DNA of 64,000 bases from JAFALK01 sp042701975 (GTDB lineage: Bacteria > Pseudomonadota > Gammaproteobacteria > Burkholderiales > Burkholderiaceae_C). The position numbers and the translations under genes were made by a program. The stretch spans positions 4,464,001 to 4,528,000 of the forward strand of contig CP170561.1 in the NCBI GenBank assembly GCA_042701975.1, in the 5' to 3' direction. Under the pieces are notes generated by a model, which did no database searches, was not told where the DNA came from, and saw only the letters and a program-made list of their open reading frames with translations. Of this stretch, positions 43,201 through 52,136 are shown piece by piece; position 1 is the stretch's first letter, and every line of letters starts with the position of its first letter.

Positions 43201-44099
43201 AGCACGATGCGGCGGTTGCCGTGCGGCTCGAACACGCGGTTCTGCTCGCCTTCCGACAGGCGGGCGAACAGCGGCAGCACTTCCACGCCGGGCGGATGGT
43301 GCTTGCGCAGCGCCTCGGCGGCTTCGCGGATCTCGCGCTCACCGGGCAGGAAGACGAGCACATCGCCCGAACCTTCGCGCCAGAGTTCATCCACCGCGTC
43401 GCAGATGGCATCGTTGACGTCGTACTCGCGCGACTCCTCGAAGGGTCGGTAGCGCTGCTCGACCGGGAAGGTCCGGCCCGAGACCATCAACACCGGCGCC
43501 GGTCCCTTGGCCGAGGCGAAGTGCTGGGCGAAGCGATCCGCATCGATCGTCGCCGAGGTCACGACGACCTTCAGGTCCGGCCGGCGCGGCAAGATCTCGC
43601 GCAGGTAGCCGAGCAAGAAGTCAATGTTCAGCGAGCGCTCGTGGGCCTCGTCGATGATCAACGTGTCGTAGGCCTTGAGCAGAGGATCCGTTTGCGTCTC
43701 GGCCAGCAAGATGCCGTCGGTCATCAGCTTGACCGAGGCGCCGGGCTGCAAACGGTCCTGGAAGCGGACCTTGTAGCCGACGACCTCGCCGAGCGGCGTT
43801 TTCAGCTCCTCGGCAATGCGCTTGGCAACGCTCGATGCCGCAATCCGGCGCGGCTGGGTGTGGCCGATCAGGCCGCCGCCATTGCCACGGCCGCGGCCCA
43901 TCGCCAGCGCGATCTTGGGCAGCTGGGTCGTCTTGCCCGAGCCGGTTTCACCGCAGACGATGACGACCTGATGGTCAGCCATCGCACGCATGATCTCCTC
44001 GCGCCGGCCAGAGACCGGCAACGATTCAGGGAACGTGATCGGGGGGATGGGCGCCGCGGGCGCCAGCGCACGCGGTGCGCGGGGAGGCTTGGAATTCAC
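40260..44099 (-). CDS. hrpA: ATP-dependent RNA helicase HrpA
   Basis: DEAH-box helicase of about 1279 aa. Walker A GETGSGKTTQLPK lies near residue 50, then DEAH in IIDEAHERSLNIDF, SAT (VVTSATIDA) and the motif VI QRAGRCGRVSNG, followed by the OB-fold and the long C-terminal DUF3418-type region that separates HrpA from HrpB. E. coli HrpA rescues stalled ribosomes by acting on mRNA. The GTG at 44099 is preferred; the open frame continues upstream through the VOC gene in antisense but without homology. Confidence 0.93.
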   Translation of the reverse strand: MNSKPPRAPRALAPAAPIPPITFPESLPVSGRREEIMRAMADHQVVIVCGETGSGKTTQLPKIALAMGRGRGNGGGLIGHTQPRRIAASSVAKRIAEELKTPLGEVVGYKVRFQDRLQPGASVKLMTDGILLAETQTDPLLKAYDTLIIDEAHERSLNIDFLLGYLREILPRRPDLKVVVTSATIDADRFAQHFASAKGPAPVLMVSGRTFPVEQRYRPFEESREYDVNDAICDAVDELWREGSGDVLVFLPGEREIREAAEALRKHHPPGVEVLPLFARLSEGEQNRVFEPHGNRRIVLATNVAETSLTVPGIRYVIDPGLARVKRYSYRNKVEQLQIENVSQAAANQRAGRCGRVSNGICIRLFDEKDFNERPKFTDPEILRSSLAGVILRMKALHLGVIDEFPFIEPPPRKAIADGYQLLAELGAVDETNELTPLGRELSKLPLDPRVGRMILEARKRDALTEVLIIASALSGQDVRDRPMEHQQAADEKHKKFDDEKSEFMGYLKLWKWLGESKGGEGEHKLSNRKHEQLLRDNFVSVRRVREWRDIHSQLHTVVAEHGWRLNGAAATYEQVHLSMLAGLLGNIGLKADDDDWYLGARGIRFYRHPGAHLSKKPGRWIVTAELVDTTRLFGRGIAAIEPQWLPGLAGHLLKTQMSDPHWEKKAGEVVALERGTLYGIVVYSNRRVNFGRVDPAAAREIFIREALVNGEWESRLPFLAHNRKQIAKVEEIEHKSRRQDVLVDDELIYAFYDAHVPADVHSGAGLEKWWREASKADPKLLHISRDELMRHEAAGITSNAFPPAIRLGGVDCKASYLHEPGDARDGVTVTVPIYALNQVSEERCEWLVPGMLETKVMALLKSLHQKPRARLVPLPDFVAEFVELHPFAQGSLIEVLLKAVKERTQLAIQRNDFKLEQLQSHLFMNILVVDEHGRQLGIGRSLAALKAELGGQARSAFQALAALKLPAAAPVAPAAPAPSSKAVVVKAAPATPVKDSAIAYTDWTFGELPELMEVKKGAQSLIGFPALIDKGAHVEIEVFDEPEVAAAKHRLGLRRLVALQLKEPLKYLEKNIPDLQKMSVLFMSLGTAEELREQIIGVALDRAFLTDPLPTDQFAFKRVIEEGRARLNLIAQEVARQTGVILTEYAAATRKLKDAKAPKDVAEDITAQLGGLVGKRFVTGTSWAQYAHLPRYLKAIVARLDKLRADPARDAKLMAEFKPLEQRYVRRLAERKGVADARLADFRWQLEELRVSLYAQELRTPQPVSVKRLEKVWQQMTQ

Positions 44100-44133
44100 T
44101 GGGCCGGAATTATCGCCGCCCCGCCGAGTCCGC

Positions 44134-44520
44134 TCAGGAGGACAGGTAGGTGATGACGTTGATGACGGCGCCCTGCGGGTCCTGCAGCACCGCCATGCGG
44201 CCCACGCCGGGCACATCCATGATCGGCACCAGCACCTGGCCGCCGAGGCGCTGGGCGGCGTCGATCGTGGCATCAACGTTCTGCACGGTCACGTAGCTGC
44301 CCCAGGTGGGCGGCATGCCTTCGGCGCCGGACGGCGTGGACATCAGGCCGGCCATGGGCTGGCCGTCGACCTTGATGACGCGGTAGACGCCGATGCCTGG
44401 CATCTCCATGGATTCAATGGTCCAGCCGAACAGCGAGCCGTAGAACTCGGCGGCCTTGGCGGGGTCGGTGGTGCTCAGTTCGTTCCAGCTGAAGGCGCCG
44501 TGGGTTTGCATGGGATCCAT
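44134..44520 (-). CDS. VOC-family (glyoxalase-like) protein
   Basis: Protein of 128 aa with two beta-alpha-beta-beta-beta modules of the vicinal-oxygen-chelate fold: FSWNELSTTDPAKAAEFYGS and FGWTIESMEM in the first, DATIDAAQRLGGQVLVP and MAVLQDPQGAVINVI in the second. Metal ligands of true glyoxalase I are not all evident, so the enzymatic activity is unassigned. Start at MDPMQTHGAF. It lies 34 bp upstream of hrpA on the same strand and is divergent from argA. Confidence 0.85.
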   Translation of the reverse strand: MDPMQTHGAFSWNELSTTDPAKAAEFYGSLFGWTIESMEMPGIGVYRVIKVDGQPMAGLMSTPSGAEGMPPTWGSYVTVQNVDATIDAAQRLGGQVLVPIMDVPGVGRMAVLQDPQGAVINVITYLSS

Positions 44521-44619
44521 GGGTTCGTCTCCTGGCGTTGTTGCGGGCCCTCGATAATCGAGGGCCTCCGGCGCACGACCAAGCATCACCCTTCAAGCCT
44601 CCTGCACAATTCCGTCCCC

Positions 44620-45960
44620 ATGAGCCTTGTCTTCCCGCACACCTTCGTACCGTGGTTCCGCGCGGTCGCGCCCTACATCCACGCCTACCGGGGCGAGACC
44701 TTCGTGGTCGGCATGCCGGGCGAGCTGGTGGAGGCGGGCAAGCTCAATGCCTTCGTGCAGGATCTCTCCATCCTGCACGCCATGGGCATCAAGATCGTGC
44801 TGGTGCATGGTTTCCGACCCCAGGTGAATGAGCAGCTAGCAGCCAAGGGCCAGCAGCCGCGCTACCACCAGGGCATCCGCATCACCGACCCCATCGCGCT
44901 GGACTGCGCGCAAGAGGCGGCCGGCCAGTTGCGCTTCGAGATCGAGGCGGCGTTCTCCCAGGGCCTGCCCAACACGCCGATGGCCAACGCCACGGTGCGG
45001 GTGGTCTCGGGCAACTTCCTCACCGCCCGGCCCGTCGGCATCGTCGACGGCGTCGATTTCCAGCACAGCGGCCTGGTCCGCAAGGTCGATTCGGCCGCCA
45101 TCCAGCGCGCCATCGAAAGCGGCGCCGTGGTGCTGCTCTCGCCGTTCGGCTTCTCGCCCACGGGCGAAGCCTTCAACCTGACGATGGAAGACGTGGCCAC
45201 CAGCACCGCCATCGCGCTGCAGGCCGACAAGCTGCTCTTCGTGACCGAGATCGCCGGTGTACACGAAGACCCGAGCGACCCGGAAAGCCCCATCGACACC
45301 GAACTGGCCCTGGCCGACGCCAAGCGCCTGATCGCCAGCCTGCCCCGGCCGACCGAGCCGACCGACGTGGCCTTCTACCTGCGGCACTGCGTGCGGGCCT
45401 GCGAGGCCGGCGTAGAGCGCTCGCACATCCTGCCGCTGGCCGTCGATGGCGCGCTCTTGCAGGAGGTCTACACCCACGACGGCATCGGCACCATGGTCGT
45501 GGACGAGAAACTGGAAAGCCTGCGCGAGGCGACGCCCGACGACGTGGGGGGCATCGTCGCGCTGATCGAGCCTTTCGAGCGCGACGGCACGCTCGTCAAG
45601 CGCGATCGCAATGAAATCGAGCGCGATATCGAGGCCTATACCGTCATCGAGCACGACGGCGTGATATTTGGCTGCGCGGCGCTCTACCCTTATGTGGAAG
45701 CGCATACCGCCGAAATGGCAGCGCTGACCGTCTCGGCCGAAGTGCAGGGCCAGGGCGACGGCGACCGGATACTCAAGCGCATCGAGCAACGCGCCAAACA
45801 TATGGGGCTGGACAGTATCTTCGTGCTGACCACGCGCACCATGCACTGGTTCATCAAGCGCGGATTCCGATTGGTCGAGCCCGAGTGGCTGCCCGAGGAA
45901 CGCAAGCGCAAATACAACTGGGACCGGCGCTCGCAGGTCCTCGTCAAGAAACTGGGCTGA
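44620..45960 (+). CDS. argA: N-acetylglutamate synthase
   Basis: First enzyme of arginine biosynthesis, acetylating glutamate with acetyl-CoA. The protein is 446 aa with an amino-acid-kinase-like N-terminal domain (IKIVLVHGFRPQVNEQLAAK, HQGIRITD) that in this family binds the arginine feedback inhibitor, and a C-terminal GNAT domain (about 295-440: AALYPYVEAHTAEMAALTVS, RTMHWFIKRGFRLVEPEWLP). Start chosen at MSLVFPHTFVPWFR, the usual ArgA N-terminus; the frame upstream is antisense to the VOC gene. Confidence 0.95.
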   Translation: MSLVFPHTFVPWFRAVAPYIHAYRGETFVVGMPGELVEAGKLNAFVQDLSILHAMGIKIVLVHGFRPQVNEQLAAKGQQPRYHQGIRITDPIALDCAQEAAGQLRFEIEAAFSQGLPNTPMANATVRVVSGNFLTARPVGIVDGVDFQHSGLVRKVDSAAIQRAIESGAVVLLSPFGFSPTGEAFNLTMEDVATSTAIALQADKLLFVTEIAGVHEDPSDPESPIDTELALADAKRLIASLPRPTEPTDVAFYLRHCVRACEAGVERSHILPLAVDGALLQEVYTHDGIGTMVVDEKLESLREATPDDVGGIVALIEPFERDGTLVKRDRNEIERDIEAYTVIEHDGVIFGCAALYPYVEAHTAEMAALTVSAEVQGQGDGDRILKRIEQRAKHMGLDSIFVLTTRTMHWFIKRGFRLVEPEWLPEERKRKYNWDRRSQVLVKKLG

Positions 45961-46019
45961 CGCGGCATTTCAACGCCGCGCTCGCCCTTCTCTCTCCATT
46001 TGAATTCAAGGAAGCTGTC

Positions 46020-46298
46020 ATGCCCCGCACCATCCAATGCGTATATCTGAAGAAGGAAGCCGAAGGCCTGGACTTCGCGCCCTATCCCGGCGAACTCGGC
46101 AAGCGCATTTATCAGGGCGTCAGCAAAGAAGCCTGGGCGGCGTGGATGAAGCACCAGACCATGCTGGTCAATGAAAACCGCCTCAATCTGGCCGACCAGC
46201 GCGCCCGCCAGTATCTGGCGCGACAGATGGAACAATTCTTCTTCGGCGCCGGTGCCGAGCAGCCGGCCGGCTACGTGCCGCCGACCGAAGGCGCATAA
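46020..46298 (+). CDS. yggX: Probable Fe(2+)-trafficking protein (YggX)
   Basis: Small protein of 92 aa, RTIQCVYLKKEAEGLDFAPY at the N-terminus with the conserved Cys6, then ISKEAW-type segment VSKEAWAAWMKHQTMLVNEN and RQYLARQMEQFFFG. YggX protects iron-sulfur clusters from oxidants and may traffic Fe(II). AAGGAAG lies at good spacing before the ATG. It is 59 bp after argA; a short GC hairpin at 45961-45980 lies between them. Confidence 0.95.
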   Translation: MPRTIQCVYLKKEAEGLDFAPYPGELGKRIYQGVSKEAWAAWMKHQTMLVNENRLNLADQRARQYLARQMEQFFFGAGAEQPAGYVPPTEGA

Positions 46299-46458
46299 AC
46301 ACGCCCTTTATCACGCCCCTTTATTTCAGGGCAGTCCTCCAGTTTGGTGGTATTTGCGCCAATAACTCGCTGGTATTTCGAAAATATTCGTGCCTATAAT
46401 CTTCGCCAGACAGTAGTTTTCACCAGCTTCATCAGTCAAGCCAGCGAGGAATAGCACG

Positions 46459-46755
46459 ATGTCGACCTTGAAAGACCTTTTGGCCCAGCGCGCCGCCCTG
46501 GATGCGCAAATCAACCAGACCAAGGACCGCGAACGTAGCGAGGCAGTTGGCAAGATCAAGACCCTGATGTCCGAATATGGTCTGACGGTGGCCGATCTGA
46601 GCGCCCGCACACCCAAGGTCGGCAAAACCGCCAAGGTCGCGGCCAAGTATCGCAACAAGGCCACCGGAGAAACCTGGAGCGGCCGTGGCCTGCAGCCCAA
46701 GTGGCTCAAGGCGGCAATTGCCGGCGGTGCCAAGCTCGATGATTTCCACGTCTGA
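46459..46755 (+). CDS. H-NS family nucleoid protein
   Basis: Histone-like protein of 98 aa. The N-terminal coiled coil (LKDLLAQRAALDAQINQTKD) allows oligomerisation and the C-terminal DNA-binding core contains the H-NS signature in YRNKATGETWSGRGLQPKWL. These proteins bind AT-rich, often acquired DNA and silence it, which is relevant to the island in this window. The upstream 160 bp is AT-rich and likely contains the promoter. A terminator follows. Confidence 0.93.
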   Translation: MSTLKDLLAQRAALDAQINQTKDRERSEAVGKIKTLMSEYGLTVADLSARTPKVGKTAKVAAKYRNKATGETWSGRGLQPKWLKAAIAGGAKLDDFHV

Positions 46756-46776
46756 CGCTCGCGTCATTCACCGACG

Positions 46777-46809
46777 AAAGCCACCCTTGCGGTGGCTTTT
46801 GCTTTTTTA
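46777..46809 (+). terminator. Terminator after the H-NS-like gene
   Basis: Perfect 9-bp stem AAAGCCACC / GGTGGCTTT, loop of five bases, then a T-rich tail ending in six T. Confidence 0.92.
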
Positions 46810-46956
46810 TGTGCTTACCCGCCCGGCACAAACCCCAGATTCCACCCATTTGCAGGGGCCACGAAGCAGGGGGCACAAGGGGGACAGCGCTAGCATGCCG
46901 AGGCTTTCGCGCCGGCTTGTAAATGGGTGACGAAAACCCGCCACCCAACCACCTCC

Positions 46957-49900
46957 ATGCTCCCGCCGGACGCCCCCCTCTTCGACGCCCAAGCCGCGCC
47001 CACGCCGCCGGCTGCACCCCCATCCGCGGTGTTCGTGAATCTGCTGCGCCAGCTGGTGTTGACCGGCGCGCTGATCTGCTGCGGCTGGCTGGCTGCCCAG
47101 GCCAGTCCCGCTCCGGTCTTCTGGCCGCCAGCCGGCTTGGCGCTGGCGGCTCTGTACTTCTGGGGGCCCACGATGGCAGTGGCGCTGATGCTCGGCGGCA
47201 CCTTGCTGGCCCGGCTGTTGGGCGGCGCCTGGCTGCCGGCTGTTGAGCAGGGGCTGACGCTCTGGCTGGCGCCGGCCCTGAGCCTGAGCCTGATGCGCCA
47301 GGGCGGCTGGCAGCGCGGAGAAAAACCGCTGCGCGATCTCGCCTTGTTGCTGGGCCTCGGCGTGGGCTTTAACGCCTTGCTGAGCACCTCCGCCACTGGG
47401 CTGCTGGTGGGCGGGGACCGCCTGCTCAACCCCCTGGCCGACCTGCTCGGCGTGCTGCTGCTGAGCGCACCGTTGCTGGCCCTGGACGGCATCCGCCTGC
47501 CGCGCGGGATCGGCGCCATCTGGCTGCCCTTGCCTGCGCTGCTGGCGTTGCCGGCCTTGGGGATTCCAGGCCTGGAACCGCTGATGTGCCTGCCTCTCCT
47601 GCTGATCCTGGCCCTCGCGCTGCGTGGCCAGGCCTGGCTGGCGGCGGGCGCCACACTGTTGCTGGCCGTGCTGGCCAGCACCTTCACCACGCTCGGCCTC
47701 GGTCCCTTTGCCGGCCCGGCGGGATCGATGACTGGCCTGCTGCGCCTGGTCAGCCTGCTCGCCAGCGCCGCTCTGATCGCCCCCATGGTCAGCGCCATGC
47801 TGATGCGCCGCGACGAGCGCAACCGGCGCTGGATGCAGGCCCTGCGCAACGAAGGCACGGCCCTGGCCGAATGGACTTCTCGCGGCGGCATGCGCCCATC
47901 GGGCAACTGGGAGGCTGTGACGACCGAGGCCCTGCCGCCCGACAGCGACCCCGTGCTGTGGCTGGCCGTGGCCCATCCGCTGGACCGCGAGCGCGTGGGC
48001 ACAGTGCTGCAGCAAGCGCTGGAGCCTGGCGGCGACGAGCTCTGCCACGAGCCGCTGCGTCTGCCCTCACCCGAGCGCGGCCTCGCGCCCGTGCACGGCA
48101 CCGGCGCATGGCGCTGGCACGCCCTGCGCCTGCATGTGCTCAAGCGCGACCGCGAAGGCCGTGCCATCGAGGCCCTGCTGCTGCTCTCCGACATCAACAC
48201 CCTGCGCCAGGCCGAGGAGCGCCAGCTGCTCGCCGCCGGCCTGTTCCAGCACCTGCACGAGGGCCTGCTGGTGGTCGACGGCCAGCACCGCATCGTCGAC
48301 GTGAACCCAAGCTACTGCCGCATCATGGGCGCGCGCCGCGAGACCCTGCTCGGCCGCCCGTCCGAGCTGCTGCAGCCGACCACGCTGCACCGCTCCGGCA
48401 TCAGCACCGAAAAGCTCTTGGCCGCTCTGCACGAGGACGGTGTCTGGACCGGCGAGCTCAAGGCCGAGCGCTCGAACGGCACCGCCTGCACGCTGTCTAC
48501 GAGCATCTGCGAGGTGCGCCAGCCACGCACGCCGGGCGCACCGCGCTACCGCGTGATCACGGTCAGCGACGTGACCGAGGCCAACAGCCAGCGCAAGTGG
48601 CTGGAGCAGCACGCGCGCATGGACAGCCTCACCGGCCTGGCCAACCACGAGGAATTCGCGCGCCAGCTGAAGGCAGATGTGGCCACGGCCGAGCGCGAGG
48701 GCTTCATGCTCTGCGTCTGCCGCGTGGACCTGGACCAGTTCAAGCGCGTGAACGTGCAGTTCGGCGTGGACGTTGGCGACCAGTTGCTGCTGCAGGTGGC
48801 CGAACGCTTGAAGGGCGCCCTGCGCCATGCGCGCCAATGGTCCGACCAGATCGCCCGCCTGGGCGGCGACGAGTTCGGCCTGGTGCTGCGCGTGGCGGAC
48901 ATGAACGAGGCCCAGCTGGCGCTGGAGCGGCTGCTGAATGTCGTGCGCACACCCTGCCGGCTGCCGGCCCCGCACAACGGCGAGAACCTGGACCTGACGG
49001 CCAGCATCGGCGCCACGCTCTTCCCGGCCGATCCGTCCGACGCCGAAACGCTGCTGCGCAACGCCGGCCACGCGCTCTACCGCGTCAAGCAGCATGCCGG
49101 CCGCGATGCCTTCCGCTTCTTCGACGCCGCCAAGCGCCAGCGCGATGAGGCCAGCCTGCTGCAGCTCGCACGGCTGCAACAGGCGCTCGATGCAGAAGAG
49201 CTGCAACTGCACTACCAGCCCAAGATCGACATGCGCTCCGGCCGCGTGCTGGGCATGGAGGCGCTCCTGCGCTGGTACCACCCCGAGCAGGGCCTGCTGC
49301 TGCCCGGCGCCTTCCTGCCGCAGATCGAGGACACCGGCCTGGCCGTGCAGGTCGGCGACTGGATCATCGAGCAGGCCCTCAAGCAAAGCGCCCAATGGCT
49401 GTCCGAAGGGCTGGAGCTGGAAGTCGCCGTCAACGTCACCGCCCGGCAGCTGCAATCCATCGATTTCGCCCAGCGCCTGCAGGAGCTGGTTCAGCGCCAC
49501 CCCGAGCCCGTGGCGCGCCACCTGTGCCTGGAAGTGCTGGAATCCGCGGCCCTGGCCGACATGGTCGCCACGAACGCGCTGATCGAGCGCTGCCAGGCCT
49601 TCGGCGTGCGCTTTGCGCTCGACGATTTCGGCACCGGCTACTCCACCCTCACCTACCTGAAGAGCCTGCCGATCGACGCGCTCAAGATCGACCGCAGCTT
49701 TGTGCAAAACATGCTGATCGACGCGCAGGACATGGCGCTGATCGAAGGCGTGGTGGGCCTGGCACGCCACTTCAATTGCAGCGTGGTGGCCGAGGGCGTG
49801 GAGTCGGCAGCCCATGCGCGCGCGCTCCTGCGCCTGGGTTGCGAGCAAGGCCAGGGCAATGGCATCGCCTCCGCCATGCCGGCGGCCGAGGTCGCGCCGT

Positions 49901-49974
49901 GGTGTGCCGCCTTCAGCCGTTCACCCTGGCTGAAGCAGCTCGATCCGGCGCGGCGAAGCGAGACCGTAAACTGA
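46957..49974 (+). CDS. MASE1-PAS-GGDEF-EAL cyclic-di-GMP protein
   Basis: Membrane-bound c-di-GMP enzyme of about 1005 aa. Eight or so hydrophobic helices form a MASE1-type sensor (about 25-275; ASPAPVFWPPAGLALAALYF). A PAS domain follows (LLVVDGQHRIVDVNPSYCRI). The diguanylate cyclase has an intact GGDEF (RLGGDEFGLVLR), and the phosphodiesterase an intact EAL (GMEALLRW) and DDFGTGYSTLTYLKSLPIDA. Both activities are possible. The start is ATG 46957 or GTG 46927; neither has a strong Shine-Dalgarno sequence. It ends four bases before the dnaG start. Confidence 0.93.
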   Translation: MLPPDAPLFDAQAAPTPPAAPPSAVFVNLLRQLVLTGALICCGWLAAQASPAPVFWPPAGLALAALYFWGPTMAVALMLGGTLLARLLGGAWLPAVEQGLTLWLAPALSLSLMRQGGWQRGEKPLRDLALLLGLGVGFNALLSTSATGLLVGGDRLLNPLADLLGVLLLSAPLLALDGIRLPRGIGAIWLPLPALLALPALGIPGLEPLMCLPLLLILALALRGQAWLAAGATLLLAVLASTFTTLGLGPFAGPAGSMTGLLRLVSLLASAALIAPMVSAMLMRRDERNRRWMQALRNEGTALAEWTSRGGMRPSGNWEAVTTEALPPDSDPVLWLAVAHPLDRERVGTVLQQALEPGGDELCHEPLRLPSPERGLAPVHGTGAWRWHALRLHVLKRDREGRAIEALLLLSDINTLRQAEERQLLAAGLFQHLHEGLLVVDGQHRIVDVNPSYCRIMGARRETLLGRPSELLQPTTLHRSGISTEKLLAALHEDGVWTGELKAERSNGTACTLSTSICEVRQPRTPGAPRYRVITVSDVTEANSQRKWLEQHARMDSLTGLANHEEFARQLKADVATAEREGFMLCVCRVDLDQFKRVNVQFGVDVGDQLLLQVAERLKGALRHARQWSDQIARLGGDEFGLVLRVADMNEAQLALERLLNVVRTPCRLPAPHNGENLDLTASIGATLFPADPSDAETLLRNAGHALYRVKQHAGRDAFRFFDAAKRQRDEASLLQLARLQQALDAEELQLHYQPKIDMRSGRVLGMEALLRWYHPEQGLLLPGAFLPQIEDTGLAVQVGDWIIEQALKQSAQWLSEGLELEVAVNVTARQLQSIDFAQRLQELVQRHPEPVARHLCLEVLESAALADMVATNALIERCQAFGVRFALDDFGTGYSTLTYLKSLPIDALKIDRSFVQNMLIDAQDMALIEGVVGLARHFNCSVVAEGVESAAHARALLRLGCEQGQGNGIASAMPAAEVAPWCAAFSRSPWLKQLDPARRSETVN

Positions 49975-49978
49975 CGCG

Positions 49979-51844
49979 GTGATTCCACCGGGCTTCATCC
50001 AGGACCTTCTTGCGCGCATCGACATCGTCGAGGTCGTCGGTCGCCATGTCGACCTGAAGAAGGCCGGCAGCACACACAAGGGCCTGTGCCCCTTTCACGG
50101 CGAAAAGTCGCCCAGCTTCTGCGTCACGCCGTCGCGCCAGACCTACCACTGCTTCGGCTGCGGCGTGCACGGCAACGCCATCGGCTTCCTGATGGAATAC
50201 ACCGGCGCCGGCTTCGTCGAGGCCGTGGAAGACCTCGCCCAGCAGGCCGGCATGGTCGTGCCCGAGGACAACCGCACACCCGAGGAGCGCGAGAAGGCCA
50301 AAGAGCAGAAGGCTAGAGCGGCCACGCTGTCCGACGTGCTGGAACGCGCTGCCAAGCACTACAAGACCCAGCTCAAGAAGAGCCCGCGTGCCATCGACTA
50401 TCTGAAGGGCCGCGGCCTGACGGGCGAGATCGCCGCGCAGTTCGCGCTCGGCTACGCGCCCGAAGGCTGGCGTCCGCTGGCCAGCGCCTTCCCCGAGTAC
50501 GACGATCCGCTGCTCACCGAATCGGGCATGGTCATCGTCCATGAGGATGGCGGGGAAACCAAGCGTTATGACCGCTTCCGTGATCGCATCATGTTCCCGA
50601 TCCGGAACGTGCAGGGCGAGTTCATCGGCTTCGGCGGTCGGGTGCTCGACAAGGGTGAGCCCAAGTACCTGAACTCGCCGGAAACCCCGGTCTTCGTGAA
50701 GGGTCGCGAGCTCTACGGCCTGTTTGAAGGCCGCGCCGGCCTGCGCAAGCGCGGCTATGCGCTCGTCGTTGAAGGCTATATGGACGTGGTGGCGCTGGCC
50801 CAGCATGGTTTCGGCAACGCCGTGGCCACGCTGGGCACGGCCTGCACGGCGGAACACGTGCACAAGCTGTTCCGCTTCACCGAAAGCGTGATCTTCAGCT
50901 TTGACGGCGACGCGGCCGGCCGCCGCGCCGCCGGCCGCGCGCTCGAAGCCGCCCTGCCCCACGCCAGCGACACCCGCTCGATCAAGTTCCTCTTCCTGCC
51001 GCCGGAGCACGATCCTGATTCGTACGTGCGCGAACACGGCGCCGCTGGTTTCGAGCGTTATGTGGAGCAGGCTGTGCCGCTGTCGCGGCAGCTGCAGCAG
51101 AGCGCTTCGGAAGATTGCGATCTGGGCAGCGTGGAAGGCCGGGCGCGGATGCTTTCCAACGCCAAGCCGCTGTGGGCCGCCCTGCCGGAAGGCCTGCTCA
51201 AGCGCGGCTTGCTCAGTGAATTGGCCAAGCGGGCGCAACTGCCCGACGGCGAACTGGCGCGCATGTGGCAGGTGCCCCGCTACGAGAGCAGCGGCGGTAA
51301 CGCCGCGCCGGAAGGCGGAGGCTTTGCTGGCGGCAGCAAGCCGCGCCGCGAATGGAAGAAGGACTGGAAACCCGACCCGAACTGGCGCAGCAAGCGCGGC
51401 CCGCAGGACCCGACCGCCGGCACGCCGCGCCGCCAGCCGGCCTCGGTGGCCGACCACGCGCTGCGCATGCTGCTGCTCCAGCCCGGCTGGTGGGAGCAGC
51501 TCGGCCATGAAGACCAGCAGATGCTGCACGAGCTGCCGGCGCCGCACGGCGACCTGGTGCAGTGGCTGGAGCGCTACCTGATGAACCACGGGCCGGCGGC
51601 CTGGCCGGTGCTGGAATCGGCGCTGGAGGAAGACGGGCTGGTCGATCATGCCCGGCGCTTCACAGCCGGAGCCCTGGTGGGGGACGAAGAGTCGTTTGCC
51701 GAGTTCGAATGGGCGCTGCGCAAGCTGCTGCGAAGCCAGCTTGAAGCCCGCAGCAAGACCCTGGCGGCCGAGGGCCGCGCCCAGGAGCTGGGCGAGGTTC
51801 TGGCCCGGTTGCGCGCCCTGGCCGTTGACGATTCCCCAAAATAA
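49979..51844 (+). CDS. dnaG: DNA primase
   Basis: Makes RNA primers for replication. 621 aa, starting with GTG. The N-terminal CHC2-type zinc ribbon (CPFHGEKSPSF, YHCFGCGVHG) is followed by the RNA polymerase core with TOPRIM acidic motifs VVEGYMDVVAL and FSFDGDAAGRRAAG, then a Gly/Arg/Pro-rich linker (about 430-480) and the C-terminal helicase-binding domain. It precedes rpoD as in the macromolecular synthesis operon, but rpsU, usually first, is absent here. Confidence 0.96.
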   Translation: MIPPGFIQDLLARIDIVEVVGRHVDLKKAGSTHKGLCPFHGEKSPSFCVTPSRQTYHCFGCGVHGNAIGFLMEYTGAGFVEAVEDLAQQAGMVVPEDNRTPEEREKAKEQKARAATLSDVLERAAKHYKTQLKKSPRAIDYLKGRGLTGEIAAQFALGYAPEGWRPLASAFPEYDDPLLTESGMVIVHEDGGETKRYDRFRDRIMFPIRNVQGEFIGFGGRVLDKGEPKYLNSPETPVFVKGRELYGLFEGRAGLRKRGYALVVEGYMDVVALAQHGFGNAVATLGTACTAEHVHKLFRFTESVIFSFDGDAAGRRAAGRALEAALPHASDTRSIKFLFLPPEHDPDSYVREHGAAGFERYVEQAVPLSRQLQQSASEDCDLGSVEGRARMLSNAKPLWAALPEGLLKRGLLSELAKRAQLPDGELARMWQVPRYESSGGNAAPEGGGFAGGSKPRREWKKDWKPDPNWRSKRGPQDPTAGTPRRQPASVADHALRMLLLQPGWWEQLGHEDQQMLHELPAPHGDLVQWLERYLMNHGPAAWPVLESALEEDGLVDHARRFTAGALVGDEESFAEFEWALRKLLRSQLEARSKTLAAEGRAQELGEVLARLRALAVDDSPK

Positions 51845-52136
51845 GCGACAATATCGGTTTTCCGAGCGCGCCAAGAGTAACGGCAGCCACTTCCGGACCC
51901 GGCCGCCCAGCAGACACTGGGTTTGATCACAAGCGCCACCCGTATCCGCCAAGAGCTGCACTCAACAACGTTCACGCCAGCTTGAGCGCGCCACATGGAG
52001 GTTTTCACTCCATGAAGAAGCCACCTGAGGCTCCCTCCCGCTTGAATGCGGTCGGTTCAGCCCCCAGGTGGCTGCTGCATTTCCGAATTCGCTGCAAACG
52101 TAAAGCTGCCCTCGCCACCTCCTCCAAAGGACCTGC
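51845..52136 (+). promoter_or_regulatory. Structured leader of rpoD
   Basis: 292 bp with no gene. It contains two adjacent inverted repeats: ATGGAG-GTTTTCA-CTCCAT near 51995-52013, then AGCCACCTG near 52019-52027 pairing with CAGGTGGCT near 52066-52074 across a ~38-base loop. A repeated GAGCGCGCCA occurs near 51865 and 51984. The hairpins could be RNA elements controlling rpoD or processing sites between dnaG and rpoD. Confidence 0.45.

Noticed and set aside
45961..45980. Terminator after argA
   Set aside because: The CGCGGC/GCCGCG hairpin has no T run and the yggX ribosome-binding site follows closely.
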